The translations under genes and the position numbers were made by a program. From Myxococcus sp. RHSTA-1-4 (GTDB lineage: Bacteria > Myxococcota > Myxococcia > Myxococcales > Myxococcaceae), in contig NZ_JAIQDG010000001.1 of the NCBI RefSeq assembly GCF_020037125.1, positions 62,001 through 126,000 on the forward strand: 64,000 bases of DNA. Reading direction: 5' to 3'. Each line of letters opens with the position of its first letter. Within the stretch, counting starts at the first letter, position 1. This document shows positions 29,402-43,460 of the stretch, piece after piece. The notes beneath the pieces were generated by a model. The model searched no databases. It was not told the DNA's origin and saw only the letters and a program-made list of their open reading frames with translations.

Positions 29402-30991
29402 CTAGAGGCCGTACTCCGCGCGCTTGTTCTCCGCGCGCGTGGCGCACGGCTGGTCGTACTCGGGGAAGTACTGCTTCACGTGGTCCAGCGTGGCGGCGGC
29501 GCTCTTGTAGTTGCCCTGGTTGTAGTAGCCCTCGACCTCCAGCAGCAGCTTGGCGCAGGTGCGGTCCAGCGCCTGCTGCGCCACCTTCATGCGCTCCTGC
29601 GCGTCGAAGTAGAGGTCCGGCCGGGGCTCCGGGTGGGCCTCCAGCATCAGCCACGCCTCGCGGAAGGACTTCCACGCCTCGTAGCCGTTGCGCGCGCCGA
29701 CGGCCGCCATCTCGAAGCTCTTCTGGCCGCGCTTGAAGGACTCGCGAGCCTGCCGCTCCAGCTCCTCCGGCGGAAGGTCCGGCAGGAGCGCCCGCTCCAC
29801 CCACACGTTCCAGATGCGCCAGGGCTCCTCGCCGGGCGGGTTCTTCACGTTGTCGAAGATGATGCGGTTGGGCTCGCCCTTCTTGAGGTTCGCGGCCGGA
29901 ATCATCAACTCCACCGCGCGGTCCTGGCTGGCCAGCGTGTCCGCGGGCACCTTGCCCACGTCCACGCCGTTGACGCTCACCACCACCTCGTCCTTGGAGA
30001 TGCCCTGCGCCTGGTAGTGGAGGATGACCACCGCTCGTGTGGCGGCGGTGTACTCCCACTGGAAGATCTTCATGTCCGGGCGCTCCCACGTCACGTCCGG
30101 CCCCAGGCCGAACGAGTCCCGGATGGGCTGGGAGCTCAGCATGGCGGGCTCCTCGCCCGTGGGCCCCGTCTCGCCCTGGCTCAGCACCAGCCAGTACAGG
30201 AGCGCGAAGAAGCCGAGCACCAGCGCCACGCCTCCGCCAATGACGCCGCTGCGCACGGCCGGGGTCGCATCCGCCCAGAAGAGCTTCGCGCTGGCGACCA
30301 GCCCGGGGGACTCGCGCCGGATGCGGGCGCGCTCGGCCGCGGACAGGCCGCCCCCCGCCGCCTGGGAGCCTGTCGCCCGCGGGCGGGCCGGCACCGACGA
30401 CGCGGGCGGAGGACGCCGCGTGGGAGGCGACGTCGGGGCCGCGCGCTCAATCGCCGCCTTCGACCCGGACGGGCGCGAACCGCCCTGCGACGGCGCCACG
30501 GGCCGCAGCGACCGGAGGTTGTGCCGGGTGGCGCCCTGGCGCAGCTCCTCCAGCTCCTCCTCGTCCGCCCCTTCCGGAGCCAGTGCCATGCCCTTGTTGC
30601 GCTGCCGCTGCTGCTTCAGGGCGTCCAGGGAGACGATGCGGGTGCTGTTCGCCGCCTCCTGCTGCGCACCCTCGGGAATCTCCTCCTCGCCCGTGGAGGC
30701 CTCCATGATGGCGAAGACGAACGTCACCGGGCCCAGCGTCAGCTTGTCGCCGTCCTCCAGCGCCTGCGTGGACACGGGCGTGCCGTTGACGAGCGTACCG
30801 TTGGCGCTGCCCTGGTCCTCGACGGCGTACACCTCGCCGTCGAGGAAGATGCGGCAGTGCTTGCGGGAGACGCCCGGGTCGAACAGGGCGACATCGCAGT
30901 CCGTCGACCGGCCGATGAGAACGGAGTCCTGGTCGAAGACGAACTCCTTGCCGGCTTCTCTACCCTCGGAGATCGTCAGCTGGAAAGGCAT
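29402..30991 (-). CDS. FHA-domain membrane protein
   Basis: This is a 529-residue protein. An N-terminal FHA domain (VLIGRSTDCDVALFD, VSRKHCRIFL, DQGSANGTLVNG) binds phosphothreonine peptides. A long Pro/Ser/Arg-rich linker follows (residues about 165-250), then one transmembrane helix (VALVLGFFALLYWLVL) and a C-terminal part that looks beta-rich and then TPR-like (YYNQGNYKSAAATLDHV). The topology predicts a cytoplasmic FHA sensor and an external or periplasmic domain. It starts 6 bp after the second WYL gene and so is the third gene of that operon. A partner Ser/Thr kinase is not adjacent. Confidence 0.87.
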   Translation of the reverse strand: MPFQLTISEGREAGKEFVFDQDSVLIGRSTDCDVALFDPGVSRKHCRIFLDGEVYAVEDQGSANGTLVNGTPVSTQALEDGDKLTLGPVTFVFAIMEASTGEEEIPEGAQQEAANSTRIVSLDALKQQRQRNKGMALAPEGADEEELEELRQGATRHNLRSLRPVAPSQGGSRPSGSKAAIERAAPTSPPTRRPPPASSVPARPRATGSQAAGGGLSAAERARIRRESPGLVASAKLFWADATPAVRSGVIGGGVALVLGFFALLYWLVLSQGETGPTGEEPAMLSSQPIRDSFGLGPDVTWERPDMKIFQWEYTAATRAVVILHYQAQGISKDEVVVSVNGVDVGKVPADTLASQDRAVELMIPAANLKKGEPNRIIFDNVKNPPGEEPWRIWNVWVERALLPDLPPEELERQARESFKRGQKSFEMAAVGARNGYEAWKSFREAWLMLEAHPEPRPDLYFDAQERMKVAQQALDRTCAKLLLEVEGYYNQGNYKSAAATLDHVKQYFPEYDQPCATRAENKRAEYGL

Positions 30992-30997
30992 GGGGGG

Positions 30998-31927
30998 CTA
31001 CAATCCTACAGAGGCCCGCGCCGCCCGGGCAACGGCGGCTCGCGCGCTTTCGGGTTCCACCACCTGCGCCTCGCCGCCGAAGGACAGCACCCACTGTGTC
31101 AGCCAGCGCTCGCTGTCGCCGGCCACCAGCACCTCGACGCCCCCGTCCGCGAGCGGGCGGGCATCCCGGCCGAAGCGCTCCTTCACGTACGGAGCGGCCA
31201 CCGGGGAGAAGCGCACGCGGACGGACACCTCCGTGCGGCTGCGGGCCGGGTTGGGCACGTCCGCCCGCGCGTCCGGCGGCGGGAGGAAGGGCGTGTCCGT
31301 GACGGTGATGTCCTCCATCCGGTCCAGCCGGAACAGGCGCGCGTCCTGGCGCATGTGGTCGAAGCCCTGGAGGTACCACTGGCCGCGGTGGCTGAGCAGC
31401 TCGTACGGGCGCACGCGGCGGGGCTCGGGCGGGCCACCCGGCCGGGCGTAATTGAAGGTCACCTCCAGCCGCTCGATGATGGAGCGGGTGAGGGGCGCCA
31501 GCGCCTGCGGGGCCTCCGTGGAGGCGTCGATCTTCCGGTACATCTCCCGGTAGCGCTCGCGGGTGGAGGGCGGGAGGATGCGCTCCAGCTTCTGGAGGGC
31601 GCTCTGCAAGGCGTCCCCCGCGGCCGGGCGCAACAGCTCCGCCGAGGCGGCCAGGGCCGCGGCCTCACCCGCCGTCAGCCGGGGCGGGGCGAACAGGCGC
31701 TGATCCAGGTCCACGTAGACGCGGTCATTGTCCACGTAGATGTCGATGTAGTCGTCCGGGTTGAAGGGCGGCCGGCCCACGCACGTGAGCAGGTCCAGCT
31801 CCTCCAGCAGGTCCTCGTGGCTGATGTTGAGGGCGCGCGCGAGCGCCTCCACCGTGACGCCGGGGTGCTTGGACACGTAGGGGACGAGGAACAGCAGGCG
31901 GCGGAGCCGCTCGTGGACGTTGCTCAT
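30998..31927 (-). CDS. WYL-domain transcriptional regulator (second of a pair)
   Basis: This is a 309-residue protein with an N-terminal winged helix (RLLFLVPYVSKHPGVTVEAL) and a WYL sensor domain (RPYELLSHRGQWYLQGFD; RLDRMEDITVTD), ending in the WCX extension. The start ATG 31927 overlaps the stop of the first WYL gene by four bases. Tandem WYL proteins of this layout (PafB/PafC in actinobacteria) act together, and there they activate the DNA-damage response. A similar paired function here is inferred from layout only. The FHA gene follows after 6 bp. Confidence 0.88.
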   Translation of the reverse strand: MSNVHERLRRLLFLVPYVSKHPGVTVEALARALNISHEDLLEELDLLTCVGRPPFNPDDYIDIYVDNDRVYVDLDQRLFAPPRLTAGEAAALAASAELLRPAAGDALQSALQKLERILPPSTRERYREMYRKIDASTEAPQALAPLTRSIIERLEVTFNYARPGGPPEPRRVRPYELLSHRGQWYLQGFDHMRQDARLFRLDRMEDITVTDTPFLPPPDARADVPNPARSRTEVSVRVRFSPVAAPYVKERFGRDARPLADGGVEVLVAGDSERWLTQWVLSFGGEAQVVEPESARAAVARAARASVGL

Positions 31928-32946
31928 GCGCTCACCTTCTCGTGCGGATCCGCGTGGCGCTCCAGGATGCGGGTCGCCATCTCCTTCAGCCGCGCCTGGG
32001 CGCTCTGTGGCCCTTCCACCCGGCAGTCCGGCCCGAGCTGCAGGCAGAAGCGCACCAGGCCGTCCAGGAACGACACCCTCATGCGGGCGCGCACGACGCC
32101 CTCCTCCACCGGCTCCAGCGTGGCGCCGGGCAGGAGGCTCGCGGCGCGCGAGGCCAGCGCGCCCGACAGGCGCAGCACCACCTCCACCGGCTCGTGGAAG
32201 CGGTGCTGCCACGGGAAGTACGCCACGTGGGCATCCAGCTCGAAGCCGGCCGGCACCTGGAAGTCCGGCGTGCGCGGGCGGGCGGTGTTCACCTTCAGCT
32301 CGCGGATGCGGTGCACGTGGAAGGTGCGCAGGCCGCCGCGCAGGTGGCAGTGGCCCACCAGCGTCCACGCGCCACGGCGCAGCGCCAGGCCGTACGGGTC
32401 CACCCTGCGCTGCGTGGTGCCGGGGTGCTTGGGGCTGGCGTAGGTCAGCTCCACCCACTTGCGCGCGGCGCACGCGTCCCAGAGCTGCTCCAGGCGGGCG
32501 GAGACCTCCTTCTCCTCGCCCTCCTGCACGGAGCCCAGCTCCATGCGCACGCGGGGCGTGGGCAGCGACTCGCCGGCGAAGAAGCCAATCTTGCGCAGCG
32601 CGTGCGCCAGGTCGTCCCGCCCCGGGAAGGCGCCGGAGGCCAGCGCGGCGGAGCCGGCGGCGTACAGCACGGCCAGCTCCTCCTTGGAGAGGTCCGCCTC
32701 CGGCAGGTAGTACGCGTCGCGGTCGACGATGTAGCCGTCACGGCGCTCGTCGTCGCCCTGCACGTACGTCAGCGGAAAGCCCAGCTCCACCAGCTCCGCC
32801 TTGTCGCGCTCGAACTTGCGCTCGGCGGCGTCGTCGGAACCACCGTAGTCGGCGGGGAAATGCTCGCGCAGCTCGGCCCAGGAGATGGGCTCGCGCGCGT
32901 CGAGCAGGAGGGCCACGAGGTCGAGGATGCGTTCGGTGCGTTCCAT
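31924..32946 (-). CDS. WYL-domain transcriptional regulator (first of a pair)
   Basis: This is a 340-residue protein with an N-terminal HTH (MERTERILDLVALLLDAREP) and a WYL domain (RRVDPYGLALRRGAWTLVGH; FHVHRIRELKVNTA), followed by a WCX-like C-terminus. Together with the overlapping downstream gene it forms a PafB/PafC-like pair. WYL domains bind ligands such as single-stranded nucleic acid or nucleotides. It opens a three-gene operon with the second WYL protein and a membrane FHA protein, a combination that could link a phospho-signal to transcription. The start is ATG 32946. Confidence 0.88.
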   Translation of the reverse strand: MERTERILDLVALLLDAREPISWAELREHFPADYGGSDDAAERKFERDKAELVELGFPLTYVQGDDERRDGYIVDRDAYYLPEADLSKEELAVLYAAGSAALASGAFPGRDDLAHALRKIGFFAGESLPTPRVRMELGSVQEGEEKEVSARLEQLWDACAARKWVELTYASPKHPGTTQRRVDPYGLALRRGAWTLVGHCHLRGGLRTFHVHRIRELKVNTARPRTPDFQVPAGFELDAHVAYFPWQHRFHEPVEVVLRLSGALASRAASLLPGATLEPVEEGVVRARMRVSFLDGLVRFCLQLGPDCRVEGPQSAQARLKEMATRILERHADPHEKVSA

Positions 32947-33258
32947 TCGGGAAGTCGGCGACGATGCCGGGCGGACCCCGGGGGGTCAAGGCGGTGGGAC
33001 GTGACGATGGGAAACAGGCGGCGCGCCCGCCCACGTCCGATCCGATATCCGGACTGGACTGAACAGACAAGCAGGTAATCGCCTGTGCGCACGTATCTCT
33101 ACAGGTTGGTAGCAAACAACCCACCCACGGGGCTCGCACTCGGCGCGCGACTGGGATATTCCTAGAACGTCTAGATGAGTGTGAAGCGCCGGTGGCGGGC
33201 CGTGCCCGGCCGGACGCTGAGCGGCCGGCTCAGCGAGGGTGCTTCGAAGGGACTCACC
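32947..33258. other. Divergent intergenic region, 312 bp
   Basis: This region lies between the WYL operon (minus) and a secreted protein (plus). It holds the promoters of both. A relatively AT-rich stretch at 33075-33170 is the likeliest promoter area. AACAGACAA at 33062-33070 (minus strand TTGTCTGTT) partly resembles the actinobacterial PafBC box, but no matching -10 is seen. The plus-strand frame is open from 33175, so part of this region could be coding if an upstream start is used. Confidence 0.35.
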
Positions 33259-33729
33259 ATGAGCCGCACCTCCCTCGTCCGAAACATGGTTGCCGGGCTG
33301 GCGCTGCTCGTGGGGCTGTCCTCCGCCGTGACGCCCGCCGCCGCCAGGGCGGAGCCGCTCTACTTCGCGGTGGAGGTCCGCCGTGAGGGACGCATCGTGG
33401 CCCAGCCCAAGCTGCTGGGCGAGACGGGCCGCACCCTGAGGGCCGAGCGCCGCCGTCCGGGCGCTCCCCATGCCGACTACCGGCTGATCCTCACCCCGAA
33501 GGCCACCGGCGACTCCTTCCTCCTCCAGCTCGACTTGCTGCTCCCCGAGGCAAAGGGGCACTCCGAGCTGGCGCTGCTCCACGGGCAGCAGCGCAAGCTG
33601 CAGCTCGGCCGGGTGCCGGGGGAGCTGGAGGTGTCTCTGCTCCTGATGAAGGTGGACTCGCCGGAGTTCCGCGCGCTGATGCAGCTCAGCGAGGACAAGG
33701 GCCAGGGCTCCTCCACCTCCTCCATCTAG
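33259..33729 (+). CDS. Exported hypothetical protein
   Basis: This is a 156-residue protein with a clear signal peptide (VRNMVAGLALLVGLSSAVTP, cleavage probably after AAARA). The mature part is beta-rich: LYFAVEVRREGRIVAQPKLL, DYRLILTPKATGDSFLLQLD and LEVSLLLMKVDSPEF. ATG 33259 is preferred because GAAGGGA precedes it and the signal peptide then starts normally; ATG 33175 would add 28 residues. The name and partner are unknown. It is convergent with proB, 34 bp away. Confidence 0.65.
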   Translation: MSRTSLVRNMVAGLALLVGLSSAVTPAAARAEPLYFAVEVRREGRIVAQPKLLGETGRTLRAERRRPGAPHADYRLILTPKATGDSFLLQLDLLLPEAKGHSELALLHGQQRKLQLGRVPGELEVSLLLMKVDSPEFRALMQLSEDKGQGSSTSSI

Positions 33730-33763
33730 GAGCGTGGAGGTCCCTCCCCTGCCCCACGGGCCC

Positions 33764-34903
33764 CTACAGCACCGCCAGGTCGTCGCGGTGCACCGCCTCG
33801 TCCAGGTAGCGGTAGCCCAGCACCGCCTCGATGTCCGCCGTGCGCCTGCCGGCGATGCGCCGCAACTCCGTGGCGTCATAGGCGGCGAGCCCCCGGGCGA
33901 ACACGGCGCCGGACTCGTCCGCCAGGTCCACCGGGTCTCCGCGTCCGAAGTCGCCCTCCACGCCGCGCACGCCGCTGGGCAGCAGGCTGCGCTTGCCGGT
34001 GACGATGGCCTCGCGCGCCCCCGCGTCCACGGTGAGCTTCCCGCGCGGGCGCAGGGCGTGGGCAATCCACGCGGCCCGGGCGCTGCGGCGGCTGCCGGTA
34101 GGCTCGAAGAGGGTGCCCACGGGCTCGCCCTCCAGCACGGCCCGCAGGCGGCCGGGCACGGCGCCGGAGGTAATCACGCAGCGGATGCCCAGCTCCGTGG
34201 CCCGCGCGGCGGCGCGCACCTTGGTGGCCATGCCGCCGGTGCCCACGCCGCTGGAGGTGCCGCCGGCCAGGGCCAGCACCTCCGGCGTCACCCGCTCCAC
34301 GGCCAGCATCAATTCCGCGTCCGCGTCCCGGCGCGGGTCGCCCGTGTAGAGGCCCTCCACGTCCGAGAGGAGGACGAGCGCCTCGGCCTCCACCACGCCC
34401 GCCACCAGCCCGGCCAGCGTGTCGTTGTCGCCGAACTTCAGCTCATCCACGGAGACGGTGTCGTTCTCGTTGATGACGGGCACCACGCCCGCGGCCAGCA
34501 GCCGCTCCAGGGCGTGCTTCACGTTGAGGTAGCGCCGCCGGTCCTGCACGTCCTCGTGGGTGAGGAGCACCTGCGCCACCGCCCGGCCCGCGCTGCTGAA
34601 GGCCTCCTCATAGGCCTGCATCAGCCGGCTCTGGCCCACCGCCGCGCAGGCCTGCTTGCCGGGAATATCCTTGGGGCGCCCCGGCAGGCCGAGCCGCTCC
34701 ACGCCCAGGGCGATGGCGCCGCTGGACACCACCACCAGCTCGCGGCCCTGGGCGGCCCACAACAAATCCCGGCCCAGCGCATCGAAATGGTCGCGGTTGA
34801 AACGCCCGGTGGCGTTCGTCAGCGCGTTGGTGCCGATCTTCACCACCACGCGGCGGGCGGCGCGCAGTGCGGTGCGGCCAGCGGAAATCGTGCTCACGGG
34901 CAT
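33764..34903 (-). CDS. proB: Glutamate 5-kinase
   Basis: ProB phosphorylates glutamate in the first step of proline synthesis. The 379-residue length matches the two-domain form. The amino-acid-kinase domain shows VVVKIGTNALTN, VVSSGAIALGVERLGLP, VPVINENDTVSVDELKFGDN and GVGTGGMATKVRAA; a C-terminal PUA domain (KLTVDAGAREAI onward) follows. It is not linked to proA here. It is divergent from hflX. It lies 6 kb from the NRPS whose pocket looks proline-like, but nothing suggests co-regulation. Confidence 0.97.
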   Translation of the reverse strand: MPVSTISAGRTALRAARRVVVKIGTNALTNATGRFNRDHFDALGRDLLWAAQGRELVVVSSGAIALGVERLGLPGRPKDIPGKQACAAVGQSRLMQAYEEAFSSAGRAVAQVLLTHEDVQDRRRYLNVKHALERLLAAGVVPVINENDTVSVDELKFGDNDTLAGLVAGVVEAEALVLLSDVEGLYTGDPRRDADAELMLAVERVTPEVLALAGGTSSGVGTGGMATKVRAAARATELGIRCVITSGAVPGRLRAVLEGEPVGTLFEPTGSRRSARAAWIAHALRPRGKLTVDAGAREAIVTGKRSLLPSGVRGVEGDFGRGDPVDLADESGAVFARGLAAYDATELRRIAGRRTADIEAVLGYRYLDEAVHRDDLAVL

Positions 34904-35035
34904 CAGCGTAGGTCAGAAACGGAAAGAGGGCGCGTCAACCGTGTGTTCAACCCTGTCACGGCCTCCGGAACGGGCCGCGACATGAAACCCACCCCGCCGG
35001 TGGCCATATAGAGTTGCTAGGGACGGAGAGACAGA

Positions 35036-36688
<1,653 letters not shown>

Positions 36689-36697
36689 TCAGGGCCA

Positions 36698-36740
36698 CAC
36701 GCCTTGTCCGCCCGGTTGCGGGCAAGGCGTGGCTTTTCCT
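36698..36740 (+). terminator. Rho-independent terminator after hflX
   Basis: A 14-base stem (36698-36711 with 36718-36731), loop CCGGTT, is followed by GCTTTTCCT. It starts 10 bases after the hflX stop and ends only about 13-19 bases before the start of the next gene, so it must lie in or just ahead of that gene's leader. Confidence 0.85.
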
Positions 36741-36758
36741 AGAGTCCGGGCCGTGGCA

Positions 36759-37196
36759 ATGACTTCCCCCCAGATGCTCCTGATGAATGGACTGCTGGCG
36801 CAGGCCGCGCCGGACTACGCGAAGCCCGTCTCCTCCCTGTCACCCGGCTACTTCGAGGTGCTGGAGCAGAACAGCCACATCGTCTATCCGGCGCTGGCGG
36901 TGCTGACGCTCGTCATCATCGCCGCGGGCATCCTCCAGGCCTGGAGGACGCAGGACCTGGATGGCCTCCAGAAGAACGAGTTCAAGCGGGCCATCGTCAA
37001 CGAGCTGCGCCGCAACATCAGCGGCATGCCCGGTGACATGCTGGCCAAGGCCGTGGGGCTGGACCGGCTCAAGACGAACCGCCTGCTGGAGCAGATGCAG
37101 CAGGAGGGCATGGTGGTGAGCCACACCAACTCCCAGCGGCTCACCGTGTGGCGAGTCCGAGGCGCGCTGCCCGACCCGAACGTGCGGCGGTACTGA
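36759..37196 (+). CDS. Membrane-anchored winged-helix-like protein
   Basis: This is a 145-residue protein (GTG 36753 would add two residues). An N-terminal segment is followed by one transmembrane helix (IVYPALAVLTLVIIAAGILQ), a charged linker and a C-terminal winged-helix-like domain (MLAKAVGLDRLKTNRLLEQM then MVVSHTNSQRLTVWRVRG). The pattern of a short membrane anchor plus a cytoplasmic DNA-binding fold suggests a membrane-bound regulator or a stripped fold. It does not match a family I can name. It is convergent with the NRPS, 12 bp apart. Confidence 0.7.
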   Translation: MTSPQMLLMNGLLAQAAPDYAKPVSSLSPGYFEVLEQNSHIVYPALAVLTLVIIAAGILQAWRTQDLDGLQKNEFKRAIVNELRRNISGMPGDMLAKAVGLDRLKTNRLLEQMQQEGMVVSHTNSQRLTVWRVRGALPDPNVRRY

Positions 37197-37208
37197 GAGC
37201 GCCCGGCG

Positions 37209-41350
<4,142 letters not shown>

Positions 41351-41354
<4 letters not shown>

Positions 41355-41614
41355 GCCACCGGTAGCGGGCGGCCCTGCTCGCGGAGCTGTTCCTCGCAGG
41401 CCGCGACGACGTGCTCCAGCGTGTTGAACAGGTCCACCATGGAGAGCTGGACACCCAGCTCCTCCTCGATGCGGTTGGCGAGCATCGTCGCCATCAGCGA
41501 GTTGCCCCCCACTTCCAGGAAGTGGTCCTCCGGCCGGAGTGCGTCCACTCCGAGCAGCTCGCGCCAGTAGCCGGACAGCCGCTGCATCAGGGTGCTGGTG
41601 TCGTCGGTGCTCAC
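41351..41614 (-). CDS. Stand-alone acyl/peptidyl carrier protein
   Basis: This is an 87-residue free carrier protein. HFLEVGGNSLMATMLANRIE contains the phosphopantetheine Ser in a GGNSL context, and the following VQLSMVDLFNTLEHVVAACE is the usual helix III/IV region. GTG 41614 overlaps the stop of the upstream acyl-AMP ligase by four bases, and its own stop overlaps the NRPS start. The order ligase, carrier, NRPS suggests the ligase loads an acid onto this carrier for the NRPS condensation domain. Confidence 0.9.
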
Positions 41615-43278
41615 TTCAGGCGCTCCCGCAGCAGGTACTTCCGAATCTTCCCCGAGGGCGTCTTCGGCATCTCCTCGACGACCTCCAGGCGGTCCGGCCA
41701 GTACTGGTTGGACATGCCCTGTGCCTTCAAATGGGCCCGCAGCTCGTCCAGCGTGGGGACCTCGTCGCGAGCCACCACCACCGCGCACACCCGCTCGCCG
41801 CCGATGCGGTCGTCCGAGTGGCCGACGACGGCGACCTCCTTCACCTTCGGATGCGAGTAGAGCGCCGACTCCACCTCGACGACGGGGACCTTCTGGCCGT
41901 ACCGGAAGATGACGTCCTTCAGCCGCCCGACGATGCGGATGCCGCCCCGCCCGTCATCCCGCGCGAGGTCTCCCGTGTCGAACCAGCCCTCCGCGTCCAC
42001 ACAGGCCGCGTACAGGTCCTCCCGCTTGAAGTAGCCCAGGCACTGGCTGGCGCCACGCACCAGCAGCCGCCCCGTCCCCTCCGGGTAGGGCGTCCCGTCC
42101 TCGGCCAGCGCGGGGACGATTCTCACCTCCATCCACTCCACGGGCCGCCCGTCGCTGCTCGCGGGCCACTCCGGCGGGTCCTCGCGGCGCGTCATCGTCA
42201 CCGCGCCGTTCTCCGTCATCCCCCAGAGTGTATGTAATTGAACACCGAAGACCTCTCGCACCGAGGCGATGAGGTGCGGCGGAACGGGAATGGAGCCCGT
42301 GGCCAGCCGCCGGAGCGACGACGTATCGCGCCCGTGCTTCCGCTTCGCCGCAATCACATTCATGAGGTACGTGGGAATCCCGTACATGAACGTGACGCGG
42401 TGCTCCTCGATGAGCCGCAGCGTCAGCTCCGGGTCCCCCACGTCCATGTAGACGGCGGTGGCCCCCAGGAGGACGGGCATCAAATAGAGGTAGGTGAACC
42501 CGCTGGACGCCGTGAGCAGCGACGGCAGCGACACCACATCATCCGCGCCCAGCCCCATCGTGTCGCTGAGCGCCCGGGTGATGCCGTAGTTGGTGTTGTG
42601 GGAGTGGACGACGCCCTTGGGCTCTCCCGTCGTCCCCGACGTGTAGAGGATGTTGCAGACGTCGTCCGCGCGCGCCGACAGCTCGTCGAGGACGCTCGCC
42701 GGGCGCTCGTCCTCCCAGCGCCGCTCGACGAAGTGCGCGTCGAAGTCCAGCTCGCCGTCCTCCCGCGCCGCCTGCGCCCCCAGGCCCACGAGCACCCGGT
42801 GCTTCAGCGACGGCAACACCCGCGCCAGTTCCCGGGCCATGTCCCGGTGAGAGTGTCCGCTCCAGCTCGCCGGCCCGACGTAGACGGAGGCCTCCGTCCT
42901 CCCGAGGATGAACTCCACCTCGCGGCGCCGGTAGTCCGGGGGAATGGGGGCAATGACGGCGCCGATGCGCGCGCACGCCAGCGCCAACGCGGTGAACTGC
43001 CACCAGTTGGGGAGCTGCACCGCCACCGGCACTCCCCGGCGTACGCCCAACTCCAGCAACGCCACCGCGAACCGGTCCGTGTATCGGCCCAGCTCCGCAT
43101 ATGTCAGCTTGATGACATCCTTCGCGAAGTAGCGGGCCGCGACGATGGCTGTTTTATTCGGATGGGCCTGGATGGCGCGGCGCAGGTCGTCGAGCACCGT
43201 CTCGTCCCGCCACCAGCCCCGGCTCCGGTACAGCGCGGCCTTCTCCTGCTCCAGCCCCCTGCCGAAACCTCCCGCCAT
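41611..43278 (-). CDS. AMP-dependent acyl/aryl acid ligase
   Basis: This is a 555-residue ANL-superfamily adenylating enzyme: ILYTSGTTGEPKGVVHSH (P-loop-like core), MYGIPTYLMNV, LHTLWGMTENGAVTMTRRED, WFDTGDLARDD and the late Lys in PKTPSGKIRKYLLRE. The N-terminal YRSRGWWRDETVLDDLRRA resembles cyclohexanecarboxylate-CoA ligase and dihydroxybenzoate-AMP ligase types. The substrate is likely a free carboxylic acid delivered to the adjacent carrier protein. It is the first gene of the minus-strand NRPS operon, divergent from the LysW operon. Confidence 0.9.
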   Translation of the reverse strand: MAGGFGRGLEQEKAALYRSRGWWRDETVLDDLRRAIQAHPNKTAIVAARYFAKDVIKLTYAELGRYTDRFAVALLELGVRRGVPVAVQLPNWWQFTALALACARIGAVIAPIPPDYRRREVEFILGRTEASVYVGPASWSGHSHRDMARELARVLPSLKHRVLVGLGAQAAREDGELDFDAHFVERRWEDERPASVLDELSARADDVCNILYTSGTTGEPKGVVHSHNTNYGITRALSDTMGLGADDVVSLPSLLTASSGFTYLYLMPVLLGATAVYMDVGDPELTLRLIEEHRVTFMYGIPTYLMNVIAAKRKHGRDTSSLRRLATGSIPVPPHLIASVREVFGVQLHTLWGMTENGAVTMTRREDPPEWPASSDGRPVEWMEVRIVPALAEDGTPYPEGTGRLLVRGASQCLGYFKREDLYAACVDAEGWFDTGDLARDDGRGGIRIVGRLKDVIFRYGQKVPVVEVESALYSHPKVKEVAVVGHSDDRIGGERVCAVVVARDEVPTLDELRAHLKAQGMSNQYWPDRLEVVEEMPKTPSGKIRKYLLRERLK

Positions 43279-43460
43279 TCGCGCACGCTCCTGGAAAGGG
43301 TGACCACTCTCGGCCGCGCGCGACCATAACTTTCACATGAATTGCGCTCAAGACGGTGATTTCGGACATCTCCGGCCTTGTGCCTCAATGGCATACATTG
43401 ACTTGCGCGCACCAGATTACCTAGCTTCAGCAGCAAAGCCCGGAATCTGCGACAAAGACG
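43279..43460. promoter_or_regulatory. Divergent promoter region of the biosynthetic locus
   Basis: This 182-bp gap separates the NRPS operon from the LysW/encapsulin operon and is clearly less GC-rich than its surroundings. TTGACT at 43398-43403 could be a -35 for the rightward operon, but the matching -10 is poor. It must contain the start signals of both operons, so joint control from here is likely. No regulator gene is in the locus. Confidence 0.5.

Noticed and set aside
33054-33070. PafBC-like promoter box upstream of the WYL pair (TTGTCTGTT on the minus strand)
   Set aside because: It matches the box only in part and no correctly spaced -10 is present; it may be chance.
33764-34903. 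proB as part of the NRPS cluster because the A domain looks proline-like
   Set aside because: hflX and another gene on the opposite strand lie between; ProB is a housekeeping enzyme.
36759-37196. The membrane winged-helix gene as cluster regulator
   Set aside because: It is convergent with the NRPS and separated from both cluster promoters; no evidence links it.
43398-43430. A full sigma-70 promoter for the LysW operon
   Set aside because: TTGACT is present, but no acceptable -10 lies 16-18 bases downstream.
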